DNA of 64,000 bases from Pradoshia sp. D12 (GTDB taxonomy: Bacteria > Bacillota > Bacilli > Bacillales > Pradoshiaceae), in contig NZ_CP044545.1 in the NCBI RefSeq assembly GCF_008935075.1, positions 2,073,501 to 2,137,500 on the forward strand, written 5' to 3'. Positions within the stretch are counted from its first letter, which is position 1; each line of letters starts with the position of its first letter. A program made the translations under genes and the position numbers. A model generated the notes under the pieces. That model was not told the DNA's origin. It was given only the letters and a program-made list of their open reading frames with translations, and ran no database searches. This document shows positions 55,211-62,820 of this stretch, in pieces.

Positions 55211-55993
55211 TTATTGATGAGTAAATACCGGACAGCGTTTTTCAAGGAATGCAGTGACTCCCTCTTTCATATCCTCCGTTGTAAAGATTTCCTGGAACAG
55301 GTTTGATTCCAATTCGAGCCCATCCTGTAAATGGCCGTCTGTTCCCTCATTGACTGCCTGCTTGATTCTTCTTAAAGCCTGAAGAGAATGCCTGCTGATT
55401 TTTCGGGCCAGTTTTCGGGCAGCTTCAATCTCTTCTTCTTCTGTAGCAATTTGATTAATGATCCCGAGCTTCAGCGCTTCTTCAGCCGTTATCGAATCAC
55501 CGGTAAACATCAGCTCTTTTGCTTTAGCTGAACCAATTAAACGGGGCAGCCTTTGCGTTCCCCCTCCACCTGGAAATAGGCCGAGCTTCACTTCAGGCAA
55601 GCCAAGTTGGGCCGTCTCCTTGGCAATACGCAGATCACATACAAGTGCAAGTTCAAACCCACCGCCCAGTGTTATTCCATTTAAATAGGCAATAGTAGGC
55701 TTCGGAAAATCGGATATCAATTGAAAAACCTCATTTTTCTTACTGGGCTGTACTTTGGCTTCGGTGCTTTGGTTAATCATGTTGGGGAACTCCTTAATAT
55801 CTGCTCCCGCCATAAATGCCCGGTCTCCTTCCCCTGTTAAAATAACCGTGACCACTGAATTGTCATCTCTCAGTTCAGTAAAGGCATCACAAAGCTCACT
55901 TGCCAGTAGTTCACTCAGAACATTCATCGGTGGATTATTAATAACGACCGTTGCGACATTATTCTCTTTTTCAACACGCAGCAATGAATACAT
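55211..55993 (-). CDS. Enoyl-CoA hydratase/isomerase family protein
   Basis: This 260-residue crotonase-family protein has RAFMAGADIKEFP, AYLNGITLGGGFELALVCDLRIA and LGLPEVKLGLFPGGGGTQRLPRLIG, with both catalytic Glu positions (GGFE and LPEV). The typical 3-hydroxyacyl dehydrogenase fusion is absent, so this is a stand-alone hydratase. The frame continues 24 codons upstream into the SDR gene, but GAGGAGG directly precedes the ATG at 55993. That leaves a 22-base gap. It lies in the same operon as SDR, thiolase and dehydrogenase genes. Confidence 0.92.
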   Translation of the reverse strand: MYSLLRVEKENNVATVVINNPPMNVLSELLASELCDAFTELRDDNSVVTVILTGEGDRAFMAGADIKEFPNMINQSTEAKVQPSKKNEVFQLISDFPKPTIAYLNGITLGGGFELALVCDLRIAKETAQLGLPEVKLGLFPGGGGTQRLPRLIGSAKAKELMFTGDSITAEEALKLGIINQIATEEEEIEAARKLARKISRHSLQALRRIKQAVNEGTDGHLQDGLELESNLFQEIFTTEDMKEGVTAFLEKRCPVFTHQ

Positions 55994-56015
55994 AGCACTA
56001 CCTCCTCTTAATCTA

Positions 56016-56786
56016 TTATTTTGGCTGCATACGAATTGCCCCATCCAGGCGAATTGTTTCTCCATTCAGCATTGGATTTTCAATAATACTTTTGACGAGC
56101 ATGGCATATTCTGAGGGATATCCGAGCCTTGGCGGGAATGGTACCATCGCACCGAGAGCCATCCTGGCCTGCTCTGGTAATCCCCCAAACAAAGGTGTGT
56201 CAATCAAACCCGGAGCAATCGTCATAACACGAACTCCGCTTCTCGCTAAATCTCTTGCCAACGGCAAGGTCATGCCAACAATTCCACCCTTTGAAGCACT
56301 ATAGGCTGCTTGGCCAATTTGTCCATCAAAAGCTGCTACTGAAGCTGTATTAATGACAACACCTCTTTCCCCTTCTTCATTAGGTTCATTCTTAATCATT
56401 TGTTCTGCAGCCAGACGAATTACATTAAATGTCCCAACCAAATTGACCTCAATCACTTTTTTAAATCTGCCAAGATCATGAACTTTATCCTTAGAGACGA
56501 CTTTTTCACCTACTCCAATTCCTGCACAATTGACGACCGTATTGATTTTCCCAAACGTTTCAACACTTTTCTCAATGGCAGTCCGAATCTCATCCTCACT
56601 GGTTACATCCGCTTTCACAAAGATCACATTTTCATGACCGAGTGATTCGGCTAATGCCAACCCTTTATCTTCCGAGCGATCGATAATCGTTACTTTCCCG
56701 CCATTTTCCACAATATTCTTGACTGTAGCCTCTCCCAGACCCGAAGCTCCACCTGTTACAACAGCAATTATATTTTGCATCTTCAT
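56016..56786 (-). CDS. 3-hydroxyacyl-CoA dehydrogenase, SDR (HSD17B10/type II) family
   Basis: This 256-residue SDR is closely similar in pattern to type II 3-hydroxyacyl-CoA dehydrogenases. The NAD loop is [15 protein letters not shown], then [12 protein letters not shown]. Catalytic Ser is in [25 protein letters not shown], with Tyr and Lys in YSASK. C-terminal [18 protein letters not shown] and DGAIRM are characteristic of this branch. It would oxidise 3-hydroxyacyl-CoA to 3-oxoacyl-CoA between the hydratases and the thiolase. This family accepts methyl-branched substrates. The ATG at 56786 follows GGAGG by eight bases. Confidence 0.9.
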   Translation of the reverse strand: MKMQNIIAVVTGGASGLGEATVKNIVENGGKVTIIDRSEDKGLALAESLGHENVIFVKADVTSEDEIRTAIEKSVETFGKINTVVNCAGIGVGEKVVSKDKVHDLGRFKKVIEVNLVGTFNVIRLAAEQMIKNEPNEEGERGVVINTASVAAFDGQIGQAAYSASKGGIVGMTLPLARDLARSGVRVMTIAPGLIDTPLFGGLPEQARMALGAMVPFPPRLGYPSEYAMLVKSIIENPMLNGETIRLDGAIRMQPK

Positions 56787-56834
56787 ACAACCAACCTCCA
56801 TTTTTTAGTTTTCAATCATACCTGTTTGATTGTT

Positions 56835-57986
56835 CTATTCAATTCGTTTGATAATCGTTGCATTGGCCATACCGGCACCCTCGCAAATAGCCTGTAATCC
56901 ATATCGTCCACCCGTTCTTTCAAGTTCATGCATTAAAGTAACCATGACCCTTGCCCCACTTGCACCAAGAGGATGACCGAGTGCAATCGCTCCTCCGTTT
57001 ACATTTAACTTATTCATGCTTGCTTCAAGTTCTTCCTTCCAACAGAGCGGAACTGGTGCAAAGGCTTCATTGACTTCATACAAATCCATATCCTGTATCG
57101 TCAGTCCTGCTCTATCAAGTGCCATTCTCGTCGCCTCTATCGGTCCAGTTAACATCAGGGTTGGATCGGATCCTACAATCGTTCGGGCAATTATCGAAAA
57201 TCTTGGTTTTAAGCCTAATTCCAACGCCTTCTCCTTAGACATGATTAACAGGGCTGCAGCTCCGTCACTCATTTGACTGGCATTCCCAGCGTGTATCACA
57301 CCATTTTCTCTAAAAACTGTAGGCAAAGTGGCCAGCTTTTCAAGAGACGTTCCCCGACGTGGGCCTTCATCCTGTGTAACTAAAGTCTTTGCTCCCAAAT
57401 CATCCAATACTTCCACTGGCACGATTTCACGATCAAAGCGCCCCTCATTTTGGGCTTGAATAGCTCTCTGATGACTCAATAGAGAAAATTCATCAAGTTG
57501 ATTGCGGCTAAAGCCCCATTTCTCAGCAATTCTTTCTGCTGATAGTCCTTGATTGATTAATTCATAACGGGAAGACAGCTGTTCACTAGGCTGTGAATGC
57601 TTTCTTGTTGAACCCATCGGCACTCGTGACATACTCTCCACTCCACCCGCTATAACGATATCCATATCTCCACTCAAAATGGCTTGTGCGGCAAAATGAA
57701 CCGCTTGTTGACTGGAACCGCATTGTCGATCAATCGTCGTGCCAGGTACTTTAATGGAGAAATCAGCCATCAAGGCAGCTGAACGTGCAATATTTAACCC
57801 TTGTTCTTCCACTTGGGATACACACCCAATAATGACATCCTCAATCAAATCAGAAGAAACACCTGCCCTGTTTACTACTTCTTTTAAAACGTTTGCGAGC
57901 AAATCATCCGGGCGGATGGAGCTCAATACTCCATTACGCTTTCCTACCGGTGTTCTGACTGCTTCAACAATTACGGCCTCCCTCAT
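56835..57986 (-). CDS. Acetyl-CoA acyltransferase (thiolase)
   Basis: This 383-residue thiolase has Cys in TIDRQCGSSQQAVHFAAQ near residue 88, NASQMSDGAAALL, NVNGGAIALGHPLGASGARV with the catalytic His near 335, and the second Cys in LQAICEGAGMANA near 370. It differs from the thiolase at 51829 (second-Cys loop CEGAGM against CIGGGL), so chain preference is probably different. The frame opens eight codons earlier, but AAGGGGGAG precedes the ATG at 57986. It starts 13 bases after the dehydrogenase stop. Confidence 0.93.
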   Translation of the reverse strand: MREAVIVEAVRTPVGKRNGVLSSIRPDDLLANVLKEVVNRAGVSSDLIEDVIIGCVSQVEEQGLNIARSAALMADFSIKVPGTTIDRQCGSSQQAVHFAAQAILSGDMDIVIAGGVESMSRVPMGSTRKHSQPSEQLSSRYELINQGLSAERIAEKWGFSRNQLDEFSLLSHQRAIQAQNEGRFDREIVPVEVLDDLGAKTLVTQDEGPRRGTSLEKLATLPTVFRENGVIHAGNASQMSDGAAALLIMSKEKALELGLKPRFSIIARTIVGSDPTLMLTGPIEATRMALDRAGLTIQDMDLYEVNEAFAPVPLCWKEELEASMNKLNVNGGAIALGHPLGASGARVMVTLMHELERTGGRYGLQAICEGAGMANATIIKRIE

Positions 57987-57999
57987 ATAACTCTCCCCC

Positions 58000-59136
58000 T
58001 TATAATCCAATTTTTTTAGCGATTATTTGCTTCATAATTTCATTTGTACCTGCATATATCGAGGTGACCGCTATATCCCGATATCTTCTCGCAATCGCAT
58101 ATTCTTCCATAAAACCGTAACCACCGTGCAATTGCATACATTGGCTGACCAATCTCTTTGCCATATCGGTTATCCACCATTTAGCCATGCTCACCTCGGT
58201 GACAATATCCTGACCCTCCATATGCCTCACGATTAAACCGTCGATAAATGTACGGCCTATCTCCACCTCAGTCGCCATTTCAGCAATCTTAAATTGTGTA
58301 TTTTGAAATTCACTGATTGATTTACCAAAGGCAGTCCGCTGTTTGACATAATCAATCGTGATTTTTAACGATTCCTCGGCTGCTGCTAAGGCCTGAATCG
58401 CACACATTAACCGCTCCTGCTGAAGTTTGGCCATCAAATAATAGAAGCCTTTATTTTCTTGTCCTAATAAATTACTAACCGGTACTCTTGCATCCTCGAA
58501 AATTAACTCAGTCGTTTCACCCGCAAGCTGACCGATTTTATTCAGCTTTTTACCACGTATAAATCCAGGTGTTTCTTTTTCGACTACAATGAGACTGATT
58601 CCTTTATGTCCCGCTTCTGGATTTGTTTTACAGGCTACGATGGTTAAGTCGGACCTGAGCCCATTTGATATAAACGTTTTTTGCCCATTAATAATATAGT
58701 GATCCCCATCTCTAACAGCTCTTGTCTGCAAATTCCCTAAATCTGATCCCGTTCCCGGCTCAGTCATTGCAATAGCCGTTGAATATTCACCCGTAATGCA
58801 CTTTGGAATCCATTTTTGTTTTTGTTCTTCTGTACCGAATTCATATAAATATGGAACAACAATATCATTATGTAAAACACATCCTCCAATTCCGCTTCCG
58901 ACTCTTTCAAACTCCTCAGCAAGAATGACTGAATAGGCAAAATCTGCATTAAACCCACCATATTTTTCATCTGCCCACGGTACAAGAAACCCTTGGTCTC
59001 CCAACTTTTTCCACAAATCTCCAGGTGTGCTTTTCTCCTTCTCCCAATCAAGATAGTAAGGAATCACTTCCTTATCTAGAAATTTCCGAACTGATTCACG
59101 AAAAATACGATGCTCTTCCTTTAAATAACCGGTCAT
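58000..59136 (-). CDS. Acyl-CoA dehydrogenase (long-chain type), first gene of the sigma-54 operon
   Basis: This 378-residue FAD enzyme has AMTEPGTGSDLGN, NGQKTFISNGLRSDL, FGKSISEFQNTQFKIAE, HGGYGFMEEYAIARRYRD and YAGTNEIM. The base is expected to be the Glu in LQQERLMCAIQALAAAE, as in LCAD. It is a paralogue of the genes at 32292 and 49321. AAAGGGAG precedes the ATG. It is the first gene after the sigma-54-type promoter at 59188-59204 and is followed by thiolase, SDR and two hydratases, giving a complete beta-oxidation round in one transcript. Confidence 0.94.
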   Translation of the reverse strand: MTGYLKEEHRIFRESVRKFLDKEVIPYYLDWEKEKSTPGDLWKKLGDQGFLVPWADEKYGGFNADFAYSVILAEEFERVGSGIGGCVLHNDIVVPYLYEFGTEEQKQKWIPKCITGEYSTAIAMTEPGTGSDLGNLQTRAVRDGDHYIINGQKTFISNGLRSDLTIVACKTNPEAGHKGISLIVVEKETPGFIRGKKLNKIGQLAGETTELIFEDARVPVSNLLGQENKGFYYLMAKLQQERLMCAIQALAAAEESLKITIDYVKQRTAFGKSISEFQNTQFKIAEMATEVEIGRTFIDGLIVRHMEGQDIVTEVSMAKWWITDMAKRLVSQCMQLHGGYGFMEEYAIARRYRDIAVTSIYAGTNEIMKQIIAKKIGL

Positions 59137-59187
59137 ATTTGTACTCCCTTTCTATTCATAGTCTTATATCTGTACACCCTATATACA

Positions 59188-59204
59188 TGCAATTATCATG
59201 CCAA
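59188..59204 (-). promoter_or_regulatory. Sigma-54 (SigL) promoter, -24/-12 type
   Basis: Read on the minus strand, TTGGCATGATAATTGCA matches the sigma-54 consensus TTGGCACN5TTGCA except for one base. GG and GC are exactly ten bases apart. It lies 52 bases before the acyl-CoA dehydrogenase ATG. A sigma-54 activator gene is two genes upstream. I could not pick out the activator-binding sites, which should lie within about 59220-59360. Confidence 0.85.
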
Positions 59205-59359
59205 CTTGTTAAATGGGTATTCCGCCAGATTGTGAGATTGGTTGTATGAAATCTGTACACCTTCCCATTCATTAGTGTCTCGTTTCGTCCATTGTCGCTT
59301 GCTGTAGCAGGTTGGTTTAAACGGCGCCTAGCAAAATACGCTAATTATCAATCTATAAA

Positions 59360-59392
59360 GAAAAAACTGCCGGTATTCATACACAGCAGTTT
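59360..59392 (-). terminator. Terminator after the CaiB/AMACR-family gene
   Basis: AAACTGC and GCAGTTT pair across a 15-base loop, with U6 on the minus strand. Confidence 0.85.
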
Positions 59393-59400
59393 ACTAGCGT

Positions 59401-60489
59401 TTATTTTTGATAGGTTCGATTATGCTGGCCAAGCTTTGGATAGGTACCGATTATTTCATTTGAAAATGCTCCTGATTGAAATCCAGTCACCATATATCGA
59501 TATGAATCTTTCTCGTGAATTAGATTTCTGTCCTTCATATAGATATGTTCGCTTAGCTCATCGGCTTCAAGGACAGGCGCCATGCAGCAATCCACTTCCA
59601 TAGAGAAATGAATCCATTCCTCGAATGTTTTACTTGCAAACAATTGAACTATTTCCTGATAAACTTCATTTTGCTTAGTCGGCTTAGAAAATTGAGCATT
59701 TATCCATACATCCTGTCTTGTTGCCGCGCAAAAATTTCTCCAAAACTTTGTCTCCAACGCACATAACGTCATATACCTGTGATCTTTGGTTTCATAAATC
59801 CCATAACAAATCACATTACCATTTAAAGTAGGGATTCCGTTTTTTCTGCCTGTTGCTGATTCAATAAACACATGGTAATTCATTAATGCAGCAGTCGTGT
59901 CCAATAAAGCAATATCTAAATAGCTTCCACTGCCTGATCGTTCTCTTTGAAAGAGGGCACCTAGTATAGCTTCGGTTGCTGAAGTTCCACCGATCAAATC
60001 AGCAAATGTAAGTGACGGTTGAATGGGTCTGCCATTCCCATCCTTTAACTGAGCTAATACACCGCTAAGAGCCATGTAATTCAAATCATGGCTGCCTAGT
60101 TGGTGCATGGTTCCTTTTTGACCATAGCCGGATAAGGAGCAATAAATAAGCGATGGATGCAGGACTTTTATATCTTCGTATCCAAGCCCTAAGCGAGCCA
60201 TTACACCAGGACGGTAGCTTTCAATTAAAATGTCTGAATTACGGATCAACTCAATCGCCAATTCTTTGTCCGCTTCGTTTTTCAAATCCAGGGCCAAGCT
60301 ATTTTTATTTCGGTTCATACACCGGAAAAGATAATTTTCTTTTTGATCATCCTCCAATGGCATACGCGCATGATCTCCAGTTGGAGGCTCTATTTTAATG
60401 ACTTCTGCTCCTAAATCTGCCAGCCGCAGGGTTGCATAGGGTCCGGGCAAGTTTTGGGTGAAATCAACTACTTTAATTCCCTTAAGCAT
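59401..60489 (-). CDS. CaiB/BaiF family protein, alpha-methylacyl-CoA racemase-like
   Basis: This 362-residue family III CoA-transferase/racemase protein begins LKGIKVVDFTQNLPGPYATLRLADLGAEVIKIEPP. Its GSHDLNYMALSGVLAQL, LTFADLIGGTSATEAILGALFQRERSGSG and CALETKFWRNF match the alpha-methylacyl-CoA racemase branch. There His, Asp and Glu of GHD.NY, ADF..G and .IE..F do the proton transfer. True CoA-transferases instead have a catalytic Asp elsewhere. Racemases of this type let (2R)-methyl acyl-CoAs enter beta-oxidation. AAGGAGG precedes the ATG. It lies between the activator gene and the sigma-54 operon. Confidence 0.85.
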   Translation of the reverse strand: MLKGIKVVDFTQNLPGPYATLRLADLGAEVIKIEPPTGDHARMPLEDDQKENYLFRCMNRNKNSLALDLKNEADKELAIELIRNSDILIESYRPGVMARLGLGYEDIKVLHPSLIYCSLSGYGQKGTMHQLGSHDLNYMALSGVLAQLKDGNGRPIQPSLTFADLIGGTSATEAILGALFQRERSGSGSYLDIALLDTTAALMNYHVFIESATGRKNGIPTLNGNVICYGIYETKDHRYMTLCALETKFWRNFCAATRQDVWINAQFSKPTKQNEVYQEIVQLFASKTFEEWIHFSMEVDCCMAPVLEADELSEHIYMKDRNLIHEKDSYRYMVTGFQSGAFSNEIIGTYPKLGQHNRTYQK

Positions 60490-60580
60490 GTACGCTTCCT
60501 CCTTAAATTCACCTAATTCATATCCTGTTAAAATATAGAATTTATCCCATCCATAAAGAATGTCTGATTTTCAAACACCT

Positions 60581-62662
60581 TCATTTCTGCTGTTTTAAGT
60601 GGGAAGATTCAGGCAGTAACCAATCATACTTCTTTAGCTTGTCATACAATACAGATCGGCTGATTCCAAGCAGTAGACAGGCCTTACTTTTATTCCCTCC
60701 TGACATTTCCAATGCTTTTTGTATGGCCATCTGCTCCGCTTTCTCTAATAAAGGCTGTGTTTCATCTTCCTCCTCTTCATTCAAGAAAAAATCATAGCCA
60801 ACTTTCTGCAGAATATATTCTGGAATGTCCTCTAGGCCGACTTTGCCATCCTCTGCAAAAATCATGGCTCTCTCCCAAACATTCCGCAATTCCCGGATAT
60901 TTCCGGGCCAGTCATACTCCAATATTGCTTTCTCGAACAATGGGTTCCACCCTGTAATACTTGTCCCGTTTTGTTTATTAAATTCTTTAATAAAAGCTTC
61001 GCTTAGGAGGAGAATATCCTTTTTTCTCCGCCTTAACGGAGGAATCTCGAAGGATATGACATTCAAGCGGTAAAATAATTCCTCCCTAAATTCCCCTTCA
61101 GCAACCATTTTTTCCAAGGGACGATTGGTAGCGGCAATGATTCGGACATTTACACTGATCCGTTCTGTTCCGCCTACTCTGTAAAACTCTCTTTCTTGCA
61201 GGACACGAAGCAGCTTGGCCTGAATGGGTAAGGACATATCCCCAATCTCATCGAGAAAAAGTGTGCCACCATTAGCCATATCAAATTTGCCGATCTTCCC
61301 TTTATGTTTAGCGCCTGTAAAAGCGCCTTCTTCATATCCAAAAAACTCTGACTCCAATAAATGCTCTGGTATAGCTGCGCAGTTCACCGTAATAAACGGA
61401 CCCTTTCCAAATGGACTGGCACTATGGATGGCATGGGCAAACAACTCTTTACCTGTTCCGCTTTCCCCAAAAATTAATACCGTGGTCTTTACCTTGGCTG
61501 CTTTCATCCCACTCCTCATAAGCTTATCCATTTGCTTATCGTGTGACAGGATTTGATCAAAAGTAAATCTTGATTTCTCAAGCTTGGTAGGATTCAGATT
61601 CTTCCTATCATTTATCTCTGCACTTTTGAATAACTCACGGACTTCGTGCAGTTGGCGATAAACGATTTTACCAATGGCACCGATAATTTGCTCATCCTGA
61701 TAAACGGGTATACGGTGAACGATATAGTCTATTCCTTTAACCTGCATAAACTCACTTACTTCCGCTACACCCGTTTTCATCACATGCGGCAAATGAAGAT
61801 GTGGTAAAACCGATTCGATTTCCCTCATATCCAATTGCTGATCATAAAGATCAAACAGCTCAATTAACGAGGGGCTGATAAAAGTAACTTCTTCGTTTTC
61901 ATTAATCATGACGAGGCCATCATAAGCATTATGGATAACTGATTGCAAAAGTGTTTTCCATTTCTTTTGAAATTTTAATTCTCTTGTTAAATTCTCTAAT
62001 TCAGATACATTTTGAAAAAGTGTGATATACCCCTGTTTACCATTTTCTAAATCATACTTCGACAGACGTACCATATAATGTTCGGATTGAAAAACCATTG
62101 GAAAATGAGCTTCCATTTTCTCGGAAAAGTGATCTAATTGAGGGATATAAATCTCGAGGTTCTCATTGATGAGTGATGAATAAGGGATTCCAATCATCTC
62201 AGTGATTTTTTCATTCACAAAGATAATTTGATTTTTTCCATCTGTCATAATGGCTCCCAAATTGGATGTTTGTAAAACTTTTTCAAGCTGTTCTTTTAAT
62301 AATTTCGTTTCTCTCACGTAATTCATAACCGCATTTGTTTTTGTAAAAATACCTACAGGTGCACCCTGTTTGTTCACAACAATCCCCGTGCCAACCCTGC
62401 TTTTTGATATTAACTTTTCCAATAGTTCAGCATTCACATCCTCCAAAACCGTTCCTACATCTTTTTTGATATACTCACTGATTGTCGTATCTTTTGAAAC
62501 ATCAGTCAGAATCATTTGGTACAATGAACTTCTTGTAAATACGCCAATCAGTTTACCTGAACTGTTTGTCACCGGGATTGTATTCCACTTTTGCTTGTAC
62601 ATGATAGATAGCGCTTCCATCAATGTGTTCGTTGGTGATAAACAATGTTCGAGCGGACTCAT
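60581..62662 (-). CDS. Sigma-54-dependent activator with CBS pair and PAS domains
   Basis: The 693-residue enhancer-binding protein begins with two CBS motifs (residues 1-115; MSPLEHCLSPTNTLMEALSIMYK, GVFTRSSLYQM). Two PAS-like segments follow (about 125-230 and 240-350; LGAIMTDGKNQIIFVN, YDGLVMINENEEVTFIS). The AAA+ domain has Walker A IFGESGTGKE near 400, the sigma-54 loop EEGAFTGAKHKG, and GTLFLDEIGDM. A Fis-type HTH closes it (NKSKACLLLGISRSVLYDKLKKY). CBS pairs usually bind adenosyl ligands, so energy state or an acyl-CoA-like signal may be sensed. The RBS GGGGGAG sits six bases before an in-frame ATA at 62683, seven codons ahead of this ATG, which itself lacks a good RBS. It presumably activates the promoter at 59188. 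Confidence 0.93.
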   Translation of the reverse strand: MSPLEHCLSPTNTLMEALSIMYKQKWNTIPVTNSSGKLIGVFTRSSLYQMILTDVSKDTTISEYIKKDVGTVLEDVNAELLEKLISKSRVGTGIVVNKQGAPVGIFTKTNAVMNYVRETKLLKEQLEKVLQTSNLGAIMTDGKNQIIFVNEKITEMIGIPYSSLINENLEIYIPQLDHFSEKMEAHFPMVFQSEHYMVRLSKYDLENGKQGYITLFQNVSELENLTRELKFQKKWKTLLQSVIHNAYDGLVMINENEEVTFISPSLIELFDLYDQQLDMREIESVLPHLHLPHVMKTGVAEVSEFMQVKGIDYIVHRIPVYQDEQIIGAIGKIVYRQLHEVRELFKSAEINDRKNLNPTKLEKSRFTFDQILSHDKQMDKLMRSGMKAAKVKTTVLIFGESGTGKELFAHAIHSASPFGKGPFITVNCAAIPEHLLESEFFGYEEGAFTGAKHKGKIGKFDMANGGTLFLDEIGDMSLPIQAKLLRVLQEREFYRVGGTERISVNVRIIAATNRPLEKMVAEGEFREELFYRLNVISFEIPPLRRRKKDILLLSEAFIKEFNKQNGTSITGWNPLFEKAILEYDWPGNIRELRNVWERAMIFAEDGKVGLEDIPEYILQKVGYDFFLNEEEEDETQPLLEKAEQMAIQKALEMSGGNKSKACLLLGISRSVLYDKLKKYDWLLPESSHLKQQK

Positions 62663-62760
62663 AATTTCTTTAACGGGCTTTATAGTTTTCTCCCCCTTTT
62701 AGATTCTATATACGTTTTCCACAAATACGTGTAAAACTCCTCTAAATATAGGAAGGGAAT

Positions 62761-62804
62761 AAAAATCGGCAAAATCCTTCTCGTTTAAGAATCAGGATTT
62801 TGCC
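62761..62804 (-). terminator. Terminator after the acyl-CoA ligase gene
   Basis: GGCAAAATCCT and AGGATTTTGCC pair across a 15-base loop. On the minus strand GATTTTTA follows. Confidence 0.88.
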
Positions 62805-62820
62805 CCACTGAAATCATTTA

